A DNA stretch of 38,336 nucleotides from Thermoplasmatota archaeon. Its GTDB lineage: Archaea > Thermoplasmatota > E2 > DHVEG-1. The stretch spans positions 1 through 38,336 of the forward strand of contig JAUWBM010000014.1 in assembly GCA_030601705.1 (NCBI GenBank), written 5' to 3'. Both the position numbers and the translations under genes were made by a program. Positions 13,399 through 20,013 of this stretch are shown here, piece after piece; within the stretch, counting starts at the first letter, position 1; each line of letters begins with the position of its first letter. The notes beneath the pieces were generated by a model, which had not been told where the DNA came from, did not search any database, and saw nothing but the letters and a program-made list of their open reading frames with translations.

Positions 13399-13544
13399 GC
13401 CATCGCTCCTTTATCCACATACTTTCTGGGTGCATACCAATATTGCGACAAGCAATGAGGACATTTTTTAGGCCTCTGACGTGTCGATGACTGCCAAGCA
13501 AAACCGCATCTCCTGCACCAATACTTTTTATTGCATCTACTCAA
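13392..13544 (-). CDS. Small zinc-ribbon protein
   Basis: 50 residues: SRCNKKYWCRRCGFAWQSS with C10 and C13, then KKCPHCLSQYW with C28 and C31, a standard Cys4 ribbon with aromatic flanks. TTG 13544 is the start, with AAGGTGG upstream overlapping the previous gene's stop. Its end overlaps the next start by 7 bases. Part of the gene-dense leftward operon. Confidence 0.6.
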   Translation of the reverse strand: MSRCNKKYWCRRCGFAWQSSTRQRPKKCPHCLSQYWYAPRKYVDKGAMAW

Positions 13545-13545
13545 A

Positions 13546-13797
13546 TCAACCACCTTTTTGTTTGATTTTGATAAATTTGTGATGGGGAATCAATAATTTA
13601 TCTTCATTTGCAATCTTATTAGGAATTTCATCAACCTCAATCCAAACTGACTGATCTTTCTTTTTCATTTTACCACGTCTCATTTTAAGCGATTCTGCCA
13701 CGATAAAACCGAAATGCATGATAATAATACCAGAATCGCAAATTTGGGGGTTTTCTCTATCTGTTGAAAAACGCCTTAACGTAACACCGACCATCAT
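13546..13797 (-). CDS. Hypothetical protein
   Basis: 83 residues: MMVGVTLRRFSTDRENPQIC, then DSGIIIMHFGFIVAESLKM and IEVDEIPNKIANEDKLLIPH. Mixed alpha/beta content, no recognised domain. Its ATG overlaps the stop of the FCS-type Zn protein, with GGGGCGAT as ribosome site. The overlap pattern indicates coupled translation. Confidence 0.55.
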   Translation of the reverse strand: MMVGVTLRRFSTDRENPQICDSGIIIMHFGFIVAESLKMRRGKMKKKDQSVWIEVDEIPNKIANEDKLLIPHHKFIKIKQKGG

Positions 13798-14171
13798 TTT
13801 ATCGCCCCTTTTTGATTACGATAAAATCTTTGACGACAACGATTCGAACAAAAGACACTATTTGGCCTTGCAAACTTAAACGGTTTTCTGCAATATTTAC
13901 AAAGTTTGTATTCATCCTCAACGTTGTACTGCTGTTTGAAAGCTTGTTTCAATAAAGGAAGACCATCTTCAGCCTTCAAATGCAGATACTTTAAGCATAA
14001 ATATTCAAGGAATTTATGTTTATCTACAGGAACATGTGCTGATTCTGGATTTTGCAAAAATACTTCTTCAAACGGTTTTGTCTTTTCAAATTCCTTTTTT
14101 AATCTTTGAGCTGTCTTAATGGTTTTATTGTTGATCTTTGAAACATCGAAGACATTGTATTTTTGCCTCAT
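13794..14171 (-). CDS. Protein with C-terminal FCS-type zinc finger
   Basis: 125 residues. The N-terminal 90 residues are helical (NKTIKTAQRLKKEFEKTKPF, HKFLEYLCLKYLHLKAED). The C-terminus is a zinc finger: CKYCRKPFKFARPNSVFCSN, then RCRQRFYRN, giving CxxC-x(~13)-FCSxxCRQxFY. This C-x2-C...FCS-x2-C pattern is known from MYM/FCS and HNH-associated fingers that bind DNA or RNA. It may be a small DNA-binding protein of the replicon. Two bases separate it from the upstream Zn-ribbon gene. Confidence 0.6.
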   Translation of the reverse strand: MRQKYNVFDVSKINNKTIKTAQRLKKEFEKTKPFEEVFLQNPESAHVPVDKHKFLEYLCLKYLHLKAEDGLPLLKQAFKQQYNVEDEYKLCKYCRKPFKFARPNSVFCSNRCRQRFYRNQKGAIK

Positions 14172-14172
14172 A

Positions 14173-14316
14173 TCAATTATCCCCCTGTCGCTGTTTCTTC
14201 CTAATTCTCACGAAATTATGGCTGCTGCAATAGGGACAACAGACGGGGCCCACTCCACTAGTAATTATCTTAGAAAAACAAAGATCGCAACCTTGACACT
14301 TATAAAAATGGATCAT
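14173..14316 (-). CDS. Small zinc-ribbon protein
   Basis: 47 residues: MIHFYKCQGCDLCFSKIIT with C7 and C10, then VCCPYCSSHNFVRIRKK with C27 and C30. A Cys4 ribbon followed by a basic tail. ATG 14316 overlaps the stop of the preceding 47-residue ORF, with GGAGG upstream. Confidence 0.55.
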   Translation of the reverse strand: MIHFYKCQGCDLCFSKIITSGVGPVCCPYCSSHNFVRIRKKQRQGDN

Positions 14317-14456
14317 TTAGAGGCCTCCAATTCTTCTTTTAGATATTTGGCAAATGTTCTCCAAAATCTATCTCTATAATATTTTGCTACATTCTCTTTT
14401 ACTTTACGGTCATATTCTTTGATTTCTTCTTTTGTTGTACCATTAGGCCAGGACAT
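14313..14456 (-). CDS. Small helical protein, 47 residues
   Basis: Reads MSWPNGTTKEEIKEYDRKV, then YYRDRFWRTFAKYLKEELEA. Helical and rich in aromatic and basic residues. ATG 14456 lies inside the 3' end of the helicase-like gene with GTGGTGA upstream, and its stop overlaps the next start. No family recognised. Confidence 0.45.
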   Translation of the reverse strand: MSWPNGTTKEEIKEYDRKVKENVAKYYRDRFWRTFAKYLKEELEASK

Positions 14457-16122
14457 ATTCACCACTTCCTTGCCTGATCAATAGCCCACTTTCAATACAT
14501 TGAGAGATAAAATTAGGCTCAAATTTAGTGGTAGCTAAAAAATCATCATCAATTTTGTAACCTGCTTTACGATTGTCATTGATGAGTTTTTTAAGGTCTT
14601 GAAGTTTGTTCATCAGAGGTAAATCTAGATCCTCATAGTATTTTTTATATCTTTTTTCGTCTCTCTTACACAAATAGTTGCTTAAAACCAAGAAAACCCT
14701 TAAAACCTCTCGAGAAAAGGTAATATTATGACCAAATAAAACCAAATAAAACCCCCCAGTTTTTGGTTTTAAGGGTTTTATTTTGTTGCAATAAAACCAC
14801 TTTTCTAGAAGGGAGTTATAGGGGGTTTTATTGGTTTTATTGGTTTTATTTGTTATTTCCTCTATTTTTTTGCCTATATCTATCCATGTTGGTATCGCAT
14901 AAGGATTTTCACCAAGTATGTATTGATAGGTAAAAATATCCTTGTTTGCTTCCTCTTTGAATGTTTTATCCATGGAAATTAGTTTAGTTTCTACTAAATT
15001 TGGTAAATTCTTATACAACCAATCCTTGCTCTTATCATATTTAATATAGATATCGTTCACTGTCATCGGTTCTATATGTTCTTGCAGTATCTTGACTAAA
15101 TCCCTGTATTCTTTACTCATAGGGATCATTTTAGGGTTTGACGTGGTATATATCAAAACTATCCTGGCGATCATGTAATCATCTCCCTCCGCTATTATTT
15201 CGCCTTTTTTCGTTTTCTTTCTTTGATATTGATGAAGAACTGCACTACTACAAATATAATCTAAAAATCTAGGATAATGCGTCCTCATAAGAACGTCTTC
15301 AGGAAAAAAATGTTGAATCAACTCGGCATAAGGTATAATCACAGGATATGGTTTTAACCTTTGAACAGATTGTCTTAGAGAAATATTTTCCCCTTTTTCT
15401 CCTCTCCCTGCATATCTCTTCGAGATACTATCTTTGACTTTTCTGGTCTGCTTTTTTGTTTCATTTAGTGAACCTATTGGAAACCTTCTTAACGCCTCAC
15501 TTTCCGGATTGGCATGATGTGAGGTCAGTATCATTACAGGTTTTCCATTAATTTGGATCTCCTTTGTTTCATGGTTAACCACCACAACAGCATGAGAACC
15601 ACCACTGGCCATTGTTTTAAAAGTTGAACTATTTAAGATATCTGCCTCGATATCCTCGAAATGGATGACCTTTCTATCCCAGTTTTTACCTGTTCGCCAA
15701 TAGGTAAATGCCTCTTTGCTTATTTTGGTAATATGAAAATGATCCTCTTCTGGTATTACTACCTTGAGTGTTTTCTTTGTAACGTGATCTTTTCCTATCC
15801 CTGTCAAATCAGATAAAAACAAATTTTTACTTTCAGGGTTGACATTTTCCACTAATCGAGTATTCGATACTATTATTTCTGATATGATAGTGTCCTCTTC
15901 GCCAGAAACCTCTTTTTGTACCTCTTCTACAATATAAATAATAAATTTCGGATCACGCAAATAATCGATTGTCTTCTGCTCTTCTTTCATTCCCTCTTCA
16001 GTAGCCGTTTTGAGTTCTTCCTTTGTAATATCCTTTCTATGTTTCGCTAGATCCTTATTCAGTTTTGTCGCTTCTTCTTTTGTGATTTCCATGGTCTTTT
16101 TATTTCCGCCTTTTTTATTCAT
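14443..16122 (-). CDS. AAA+ helicase-like ATPase, probable replication protein
   Basis: 559 residues. A degenerate Walker A lies at LSDLTGIGKDHVTKK (residues 103-117; Asp replaces the usual Ser/Thr), Walker B-like VIHFEDIEADIL at 152-163, sensor-1-like VMILTS at 196-201, and a basic R212-R213 patch that could supply an arginine finger. The C-terminal half contains winged-helix-like segments (EHIEPMTVNDIYIKYDKSKD). The pattern matches phage and plasmid helicase-type ATPases that lack a recognisable primase domain. Residues near 425-470 are encoded by the TAAAACC/GGTTTTA cluster (14683-14848), giving the peptide NKTNKTNKTP. It is the largest gene of the operon and the best candidate for the replication initiator. 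Confidence 0.6.
   Translation of the reverse strand: MNKKGGNKKTMEITKEEATKLNKDLAKHRKDITKEELKTATEEGMKEEQKTIDYLRDPKFIIYIVEEVQKEVSGEEDTIISEIIVSNTRLVENVNPESKNLFLSDLTGIGKDHVTKKTLKVVIPEEDHFHITKISKEAFTYWRTGKNWDRKVIHFEDIEADILNSSTFKTMASGGSHAVVVVNHETKEIQINGKPVMILTSHHANPESEALRRFPIGSLNETKKQTRKVKDSISKRYAGRGEKGENISLRQSVQRLKPYPVIIPYAELIQHFFPEDVLMRTHYPRFLDYICSSAVLHQYQRKKTKKGEIIAEGDDYMIARIVLIYTTSNPKMIPMSKEYRDLVKILQEHIEPMTVNDIYIKYDKSKDWLYKNLPNLVETKLISMDKTFKEEANKDIFTYQYILGENPYAIPTWIDIGKKIEEITNKTNKTNKTPYNSLLEKWFYCNKIKPLKPKTGGFYLVLFGHNITFSREVLRVFLVLSNYLCKRDEKRYKKYYEDLDLPLMNKLQDLKKLINDNRKAGYKIDDDFLATTKFEPNFISQCIESGLLIRQGSGEYVLA
14683..14848. repeat. Ten iteron-like copies of TAAAACC/GGTTTTA inside the helicase gene
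   Basis: TAAAACC lies at 14683, 14701, 14737, 14747 and 14792; GGTTTTA at 14765, 14774, 14824, 14833 and 14842. The last three are a 9-base tandem repeat, and the pair at 14737/14747 is spaced 10 bases, one helical turn. Such clusters within or beside rep genes are typical of iteron origins. The alternative is a low-complexity coding artefact, as three copies encode Asn-Lys-Thr repeats. Confidence 0.45.
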
Positions 16123-16319
16123 TCTCTCTCCGTAGCATGTCTATCTCGATTTCAAGCCTTTCAATTAGCCGAATGAGTGCATCGAAGTGTTGCTCTTGAG
16201 CTGCTTTTGCATTTCCGATGATTATTTTTGCCTCTGCAACACTATTAATGACTATCTCAGACTCTCCTTGCTCTTTTGATTTCAATTCCTTTCTTAATGT
16301 CAGCGTCTTTCTTGGTCAT
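16115..16319 (-). pseudogene. Small coiled-coil gene with a one-base frameshift
   Basis: A good ribosome site (GGTGGTGAGGAG) precedes ATG 16319, but that frame ends after 20 residues (MTKKDADIKKGIEIK...). In the next frame a long amphipathic protein runs to the stop at 16115: LRKELKSKEQGESEIVINSV and further AKAAQEQHFDALIRLIERLE. Removing one base near GAAAGACGC would give MTKKTLTLRKELKSK and one continuous protein of about 67 residues. Possible explanations are a disabled gene, a sequencing error, or programmed frameshifting on the A-rich stretch. It lies directly before the helicase gene. Confidence 0.5.
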
Positions 16320-16356
16320 TGTCTCCTCACCACCTAAATGAGATTTATTTACCTTA

Positions 16357-16581
16357 TCAATATTTAAAATCACTCCTGTTATTGTTATTTTGATTACGTA
16401 ATGGTCTTATTTCCTTTATCCTGTCAAAACTAAGATAAATCGTTTTTCCTTCTGTAAAAAAAGCAATAGAGCTATCAAAAACCTGCTTGATCGTACCAAT
16501 TTTTGTGAAATGTTCATCATTGACTATTTGTACTTTTTGGCCGATAAGGTTTTCAAAAATTTTCTTATCCACGCCGCCCAT
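16357..16581 (-). CDS. Small Sm/SH3-like protein
   Basis: 74 residues: IFENLIGQKVQIVNDEHFTK, then IGTIKQVFDSSIAFFTEGKT and IYLSFDRIKEIRPL. The strand pattern (KVQIVND, IGTIKQVFDSSIAFF, TIYLSFDRIKEIRP) is that of an Sm-like barrel, which often binds RNA. The C-terminal tail (NQNNNNRSDFKY) looks disordered. ATG 16581 is very near the stop of the preceding 40-residue gene. Related in outline to the protein at 13204-13398. Confidence 0.55.
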   Translation of the reverse strand: MGGVDKKIFENLIGQKVQIVNDEHFTKIGTIKQVFDSSIAFFTEGKTIYLSFDRIKEIRPLRNQNNNNRSDFKY

Positions 16582-16584
16582 ATA

Positions 16585-16707
16585 TTAATCTCCCAGTTTA
16601 GCTTTAATATTTGAGATTTCTTCAATTAATTTTTCTGTCAGGATATCACTATCAAGTGGGATATCAGGACATACTGTCTTCTGGAATTTTACAAGTGCAT
16701 CATTCAA
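16585..16707 (-). CDS. Tiny protein, 40 residues
   Basis: Reads MNDALVKFQKTVCPDIPLD, then ILTEKLIEEISNIKAKLGD. Acidic, with two helices. TTG 16707 is preceded by GGGGGG, which overlaps the end of the AbrB-like gene; the stop is 3 bases before the Sm-like gene. The tight spacing supports it as real. Confidence 0.45.
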   Translation of the reverse strand: MNDALVKFQKTVCPDIPLDSDILTEKLIEEISNIKAKLGD

Positions 16708-16711
16708 ATTA

Positions 16712-16885
16712 TCAATTCCCCCCTTCCACTTTTTTTATTGGTTTTATCTTGATAGAACCGTTCGAGATAACTTCGACCTTGTCACCATATTTCAAATTAT
16801 AGTAACGAATCCAAGGCATTGGAATTATTACAGCAAAACTTGTATCTCCTATTCTGACTAGTTTCCTAATCTCTTTTGATGGCAT
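16712..16885 (-). CDS. AbrB/SpoVT-type DNA-binding regulator, first gene of the leftward operon
   Basis: 57 residues from ATG 16885. The swapped-hairpin AbrB pattern is clear: IRKLVRIGDTSFAVIIPMPW, then YYNLKYGDKVEVISNGSIKI. AbrB-like proteins bind DNA as dimers and act as transition-state regulators or antitoxins. Its place at the head of a 6.2 kb leftward operon, divergent from the Zn-ribbon gene starting at 16965, suggests that it controls the shared promoter region. An in-frame TTG at 16894 is also possible. Confidence 0.65.
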   Translation of the reverse strand: MPSKEIRKLVRIGDTSFAVIIPMPWIRYYNLKYGDKVEVISNGSIKIKPIKKVEGGN

Positions 16886-16964
16886 ATTAATCAAAATTGT
16901 AATGTAAAGAATAGTTTAATATAGTTGTTAACTTATTACTTACAAAAGTTTACGAGTTGAAACA

Positions 16965-18059
16965 ATGGGGGAAAAAAGACAGAAGCTTACTACAAAGAAT
17001 ATTTTTGAAAAAACTCCTTATAAAAGTATACTAAGTCTTCTGATTAAATTTCAGGATAAAGATTTTCAGGGAAAAAAAGGATTAAAACCATTGCATTTTA
17101 GATATGCTTTAGAACAAAACTATCAAAAACCAAAACTAACATTTTGCTTGATCTGCAAGAAGAAATATCTTAACATAAGGAGCAAAAATTGCCCTAAATG
17201 CCATACCAAATTAGAGATAGATCCTAGAGTAAAATCTAATATTAACCAGCTAAAACCATTCTTTGGAGAAGAACTTGATTACTTAATTAATACCAATCGC
17301 ATTGTTCCAGGATGTATTACATCAAGACAAAGTCTTACAAAGTTTCTTAATAATTTGAAGAACCCACCGATAATGGCTATTGAAAAAATAGGCAGCAACG
17401 CAGATGTAAGGTACCGCATAAAAAAAGCGTTTTCTTCTGAATTAATGAGAATAGACAATAAAACAGCTTTTGATTCCTATTCATTAGATGAAATTCTGTT
17501 TTTTCTTTATGAATATCCACATAGGCATCAGGCAATTTACGGAATTTCACAAAGGTTATTAAAATGTTTTACTAAAGATGAGAAAAATATTATCGAGAAA
17601 ATCCTGGGCAATGTAGATAAGCAACTTAAAAAAATCCAAGATGTAAGAGATAGGGTATCAGAACGGGAATGTGTCAAAAGATTAAATCACTTTTTGGATA
17701 ATACCAAGAGTGAAAAGATAAAAAAACTAATTCAAGAGAGAGGCATTTTAATACGCAACAGATATCCTCCTCCATCAAAAGGGACTCTATATGCGGAATA
17801 TATGGAACATAAGCGTTCGGGTATGCATTCTATACGTTTTTTAGAATTTCTGAAAAATATTATAGATAAAGAAGATAGACCGACAGCAGGCAAACGAACC
17901 GTGACAGAATGCAGATTTTGGAGTGAATTACATTTTAACAAGAATTATGGGTTTTCACCAGAGGACATACAAGAAATTGAGCGATGGTGGAAAGACAACA
18001 ACGATATCATGGACATTCATCAAAAAAATCGGCAAATCTCATTTGCCAGGTATTTTTAA
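16965..18059 (+). CDS. Zinc-ribbon protein, possible DNA-binding regulator or initiator
   Basis: 364 residues. The first 55 residues resemble a winged-helix segment (YKSILSLLIKFQDKDFQGKK, LKPLHFRYALEQN). A Cys4 ribbon follows with C61/C64 (FCLICKKKY) and C76/C79 (NCPKCHTKL). The rest is basic and helical, including IEKIGSNADVRYRIKKAF and VSERECVKRLNHFLDNTKSE. No enzyme motif seen. It is the only rightward gene in the right half of the element and is divergent from the AbrB-led operon, an arrangement typical of a regulator or replication initiator. It ends 31 bases from the stop of the converging integrase gene. Confidence 0.55.
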   Translation: MGEKRQKLTTKNIFEKTPYKSILSLLIKFQDKDFQGKKGLKPLHFRYALEQNYQKPKLTFCLICKKKYLNIRSKNCPKCHTKLEIDPRVKSNINQLKPFFGEELDYLINTNRIVPGCITSRQSLTKFLNNLKNPPIMAIEKIGSNADVRYRIKKAFSSELMRIDNKTAFDSYSLDEILFFLYEYPHRHQAIYGISQRLLKCFTKDEKNIIEKILGNVDKQLKKIQDVRDRVSERECVKRLNHFLDNTKSEKIKKLIQERGILIRNRYPPPSKGTLYAEYMEHKRSGMHSIRFLEFLKNIIDKEDRPTAGKRTVTECRFWSELHFNKNYGFSPEDIQEIERWWKDNNDIMDIHQKNRQISFARYF

Positions 18060-18090
18060 ATAACATAGAACTCGATTAAAGATATTATTT

Positions 18091-19350
18091 CTATTTTTTC
18101 TCTTTCATTTTCATGTATTTTTCCCATGTCAATGCTAGCATATCGTTGTAGAATTCTCGGAACTTGGGATCTTGTAACATTTCTTGGGTTGCTATTCCAG
18201 TTGTGGTTGCATCAGGGCCTAGATCTTCTTTTGAAATGTTCAATTTCATTCCACATCGACCACATACAATGTTTGTCGGCACGTTCTCATATTCACAGTT
18301 TGGGCATAGGATCGGCTGCAATATGCTATCTTCCGGTGTTATGTCTTCTTTGATACCCAATAACTTCTTGATATAATCACTTGTATCTTTGCTTGCCAGG
18401 TGTGTATAATGACTGGGCATATTGCTTGCTCTGGACCATCCAAAACGTTCTCTCATCATAGCCTCGTTAAAACCTCTCATAGCGCAATAAGTCGCACTTA
18501 TATGTCTAAGTGTATGCGGATGGATATCTTTTTTTATTCCACTGTTTCTGACTATCCTTGTAACAATCTTCCAGATACCGTTAGAACTCATGGGTTTTTT
18601 TGCATCTGTTTCACTTCGATTATAGTTTGAATCACTGTAAATAAAGTAAGCATCAGGGTCATTCTTCCGTATATGGTGGTTCAAATATTCTTTTATGTAT
18701 GCTGTAGAGCTGGGTATTAAGAATAGTTGTATTTTTCTCTGGCCAGTCTTTAACCCCATTGCTTTTTTTGGTAATATGAAATAAGCACCGAGCTGTCTAT
18801 CAAACCCGATGTTCTTTATTTTTAGAGCTTTTAGTTCAGATACACGCAACCCACCATCTATTAAGCTAACTGTAATCGCTTGTTCTCTTATATCCTTACA
18901 ACCATCTAGTAGTTGTTTGATTTCCTTTTCAGTAATAATACTATCAATGGGGAGCTCTCCATTCTTATTGGTTGTACTGATCCACGACACACAATCCGGA
19001 AACTCGATATTCTTTTGGAATTGCTTACCTTTCATGTATTTTTCCGGTTCGGCTATATATTTGTAGAACCGTTTTATCTTCGCTTCAAACAATCGGATAC
19101 TTGAGTCTGAATAATGTTGTTGCAATGACCGTTCCCATCCCATCATATCGTTTTGTGTAACATCCTTGTATGGTTTATTTTTAAGAAACTGGGATAAACG
19201 ATACAATGAAACAATATCGGTTTGTCGTGTAGCTGAATTAACCTTGTCGATCTGTTTTCTTATGTTCAAGTATTCTTCAGCTTTTTTCTTATGTTCTTTA
19301 TTTTCAAATATCCCAAAATGGTATTGGATATTTTTTTCATGGTCGTCCAT
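18091..19350 (-). CDS. int: Tyrosine recombinase (integrase) with C-terminal zinc ribbon
   Basis: 419 residues. An N-terminal core-binding domain (residues 25-110, SAM-like: SLYRLSQFLKNKPYKDVT) precedes the catalytic domain. Catalytic residues visible are R169 (GGLRVSEL), H279 and R282 (HPHTLRH), W305 (RFGWS) in the second His/Trp position, and nucleophile Y315 (SHYTHL). A Cys4 ribbon follows: C349/C352 and C363/C366 (CPNC, CGRC), as in many archaeal integrases. ATG 19350 starts 61 bases from attR (19412-19425), so the gene is not split by integration. It should catalyse integration into, and excision from, the DUF1614 site. No excisionase is recognised, although small RHH and AbrB proteins of the element could assist. 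Confidence 0.93.
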   Translation of the reverse strand: MDDHEKNIQYHFGIFENKEHKKKAEEYLNIRKQIDKVNSATRQTDIVSLYRLSQFLKNKPYKDVTQNDMMGWERSLQQHYSDSSIRLFEAKIKRFYKYIAEPEKYMKGKQFQKNIEFPDCVSWISTTNKNGELPIDSIITEKEIKQLLDGCKDIREQAITVSLIDGGLRVSELKALKIKNIGFDRQLGAYFILPKKAMGLKTGQRKIQLFLIPSSTAYIKEYLNHHIRKNDPDAYFIYSDSNYNRSETDAKKPMSSNGIWKIVTRIVRNSGIKKDIHPHTLRHISATYCAMRGFNEAMMRERFGWSRASNMPSHYTHLASKDTSDYIKKLLGIKEDITPEDSILQPILCPNCEYENVPTNIVCGRCGMKLNISKEDLGPDATTTGIATQEMLQDPKFREFYNDMLALTWEKYMKMKEKK

Positions 19351-19407
19351 TTTTTATATCACCAGACCTACATACGCAATATTGTATAAATACTTTGCCT
19401 AAAATTA

Positions 19408-19713
19408 CTACTTTATAGACAAATAGGCACTAAGAATAACAGGAATTATAGCACCACCTGTGTTTATACCAACTATCCAATTGCCAAAAACGAAAAGATG
19501 GATGTTAGAAAAGCTAAACCCGACAAATTCATCAACTATTCCTGATCCAAGTAAAAACGAAACAAAAACAATAATTGTGGCTTCAAGTGAAGAAAATCCC
19601 ATATCATTAAAAGCTTTGGTTACAATTAAATATCCAATATACAAAATCAAAAGAGGGAGAAGAATATAAAGTATATATGTGCCTATTTGAGTTAATACGG
19701 ATGTAGCGAGCAT
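19408..19713 (-). pseudogene. DUF1614 membrane protein, N-terminal half, truncated by the element
   Basis: 101 residues with about three membrane segments (ILYILLPLLILYIGYLIVT; SLEATIIVFVSFLLGSGIV) and the conserved NTGGAIIPVILSAYL motif that I know from the N-terminal half of DUF1614. After YLSIK the frame meets a TAG three bases into element DNA. The missing half lies at 1924-2325. ATG 19713 follows the TATA box TTTTATAAAT (19738-19747, minus strand) by about 25 bases, so the message is near-leaderless and the promoter stays with this half. A stable truncated membrane protein might still be made. Rejoined product: 230 residues, normal for the family as I know it. Confidence 0.85.
19412..19425. 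repeat. attR: right copy of the 14-bp attachment repeat
   Basis: TTTATAGACAAATA, identical to 2315-2328 and in the same orientation. On the coding strand it reads TAT-TTG-TCT-ATA-AA within DUF1614. Chromosomal DNA continues at 19426. Confidence 0.88.
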
Positions 19714-20013
19714 AATTAGTTTTTTGGATGAAAAGATTATTTATAAAATTAGTGACAATAATTCGTTATATATTGGAATAGCAGTATTACAAACATTCAA
19801 TTCTGTTTTTATGCAATATAAAATCCGGGAATAGACAAAACAGCTTCATTTATATTTGTATCATTAAATTAAAGCATGTGAAACGTTAATTGAACACCCT
19901 AAAATCAGATAAGCGTATATGAAGTAAATGATGCTAGTTTTGCTACCCCCTTAATGGAAACATATATATAATAGGCTAACATATAATGTTTAAGTAGAAT
20001 CGGGGGTAAAAAT
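19714..20013. promoter_or_regulatory. Divergent promoter region between DUF1614 and the C25 protease
   Basis: Leftward TATA box TTTTATAAAT at 19738-19747 serves DUF1614. Rightward TATA-like CATATATATAATAGG starts at 19961 and the ribosome site GGGGGT at 20002-20007 serves the protease, 6 bases before its ATG. Nothing else recognised in the 300 bases. Confidence 0.55.

Larger units (their letters stand above)
2315..19425. mobile_element. Integrated 17.1 kb archaeal element inserted into a DUF1614 gene
   Basis: Bounded by identical 14-bp direct repeats, carrying a tyrosine recombinase beside the right repeat, and splitting a chromosomal gene whose halves rejoin in frame. The right half is a leftward replication/maintenance operon: AAA+ ATPase, second P-loop ATPase, MazG-like enzyme, AbrB-like, Sm-like and small Zn-ribbon proteins. 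The left half is accessory DNA with small membrane proteins, a lipoprotein, HicB-like, RHH and ASCH proteins and many non-coding repeats. No recognisable major capsid, portal, relaxase or coupling protein is seen. It may be an integrative plasmid or a provirus with unrecognised structural genes. The target is unusual, because archaeal tyrosine integrases mostly use tRNA genes. Confidence 0.88.

Noticed and set aside
13787-13810. Shared TCATTTTATCGCCCC with 8634-8648
   Set aside because: At 13787-13810 it is the ribosome site and start/stop overlap of two genes; the similarity to array R2 is probably chance.
1924-19713. Two independent small membrane protein genes at the element borders
   Set aside because: Their ends coincide with the 14-bp repeats, the frames join perfectly, and each carries complementary parts of one family.
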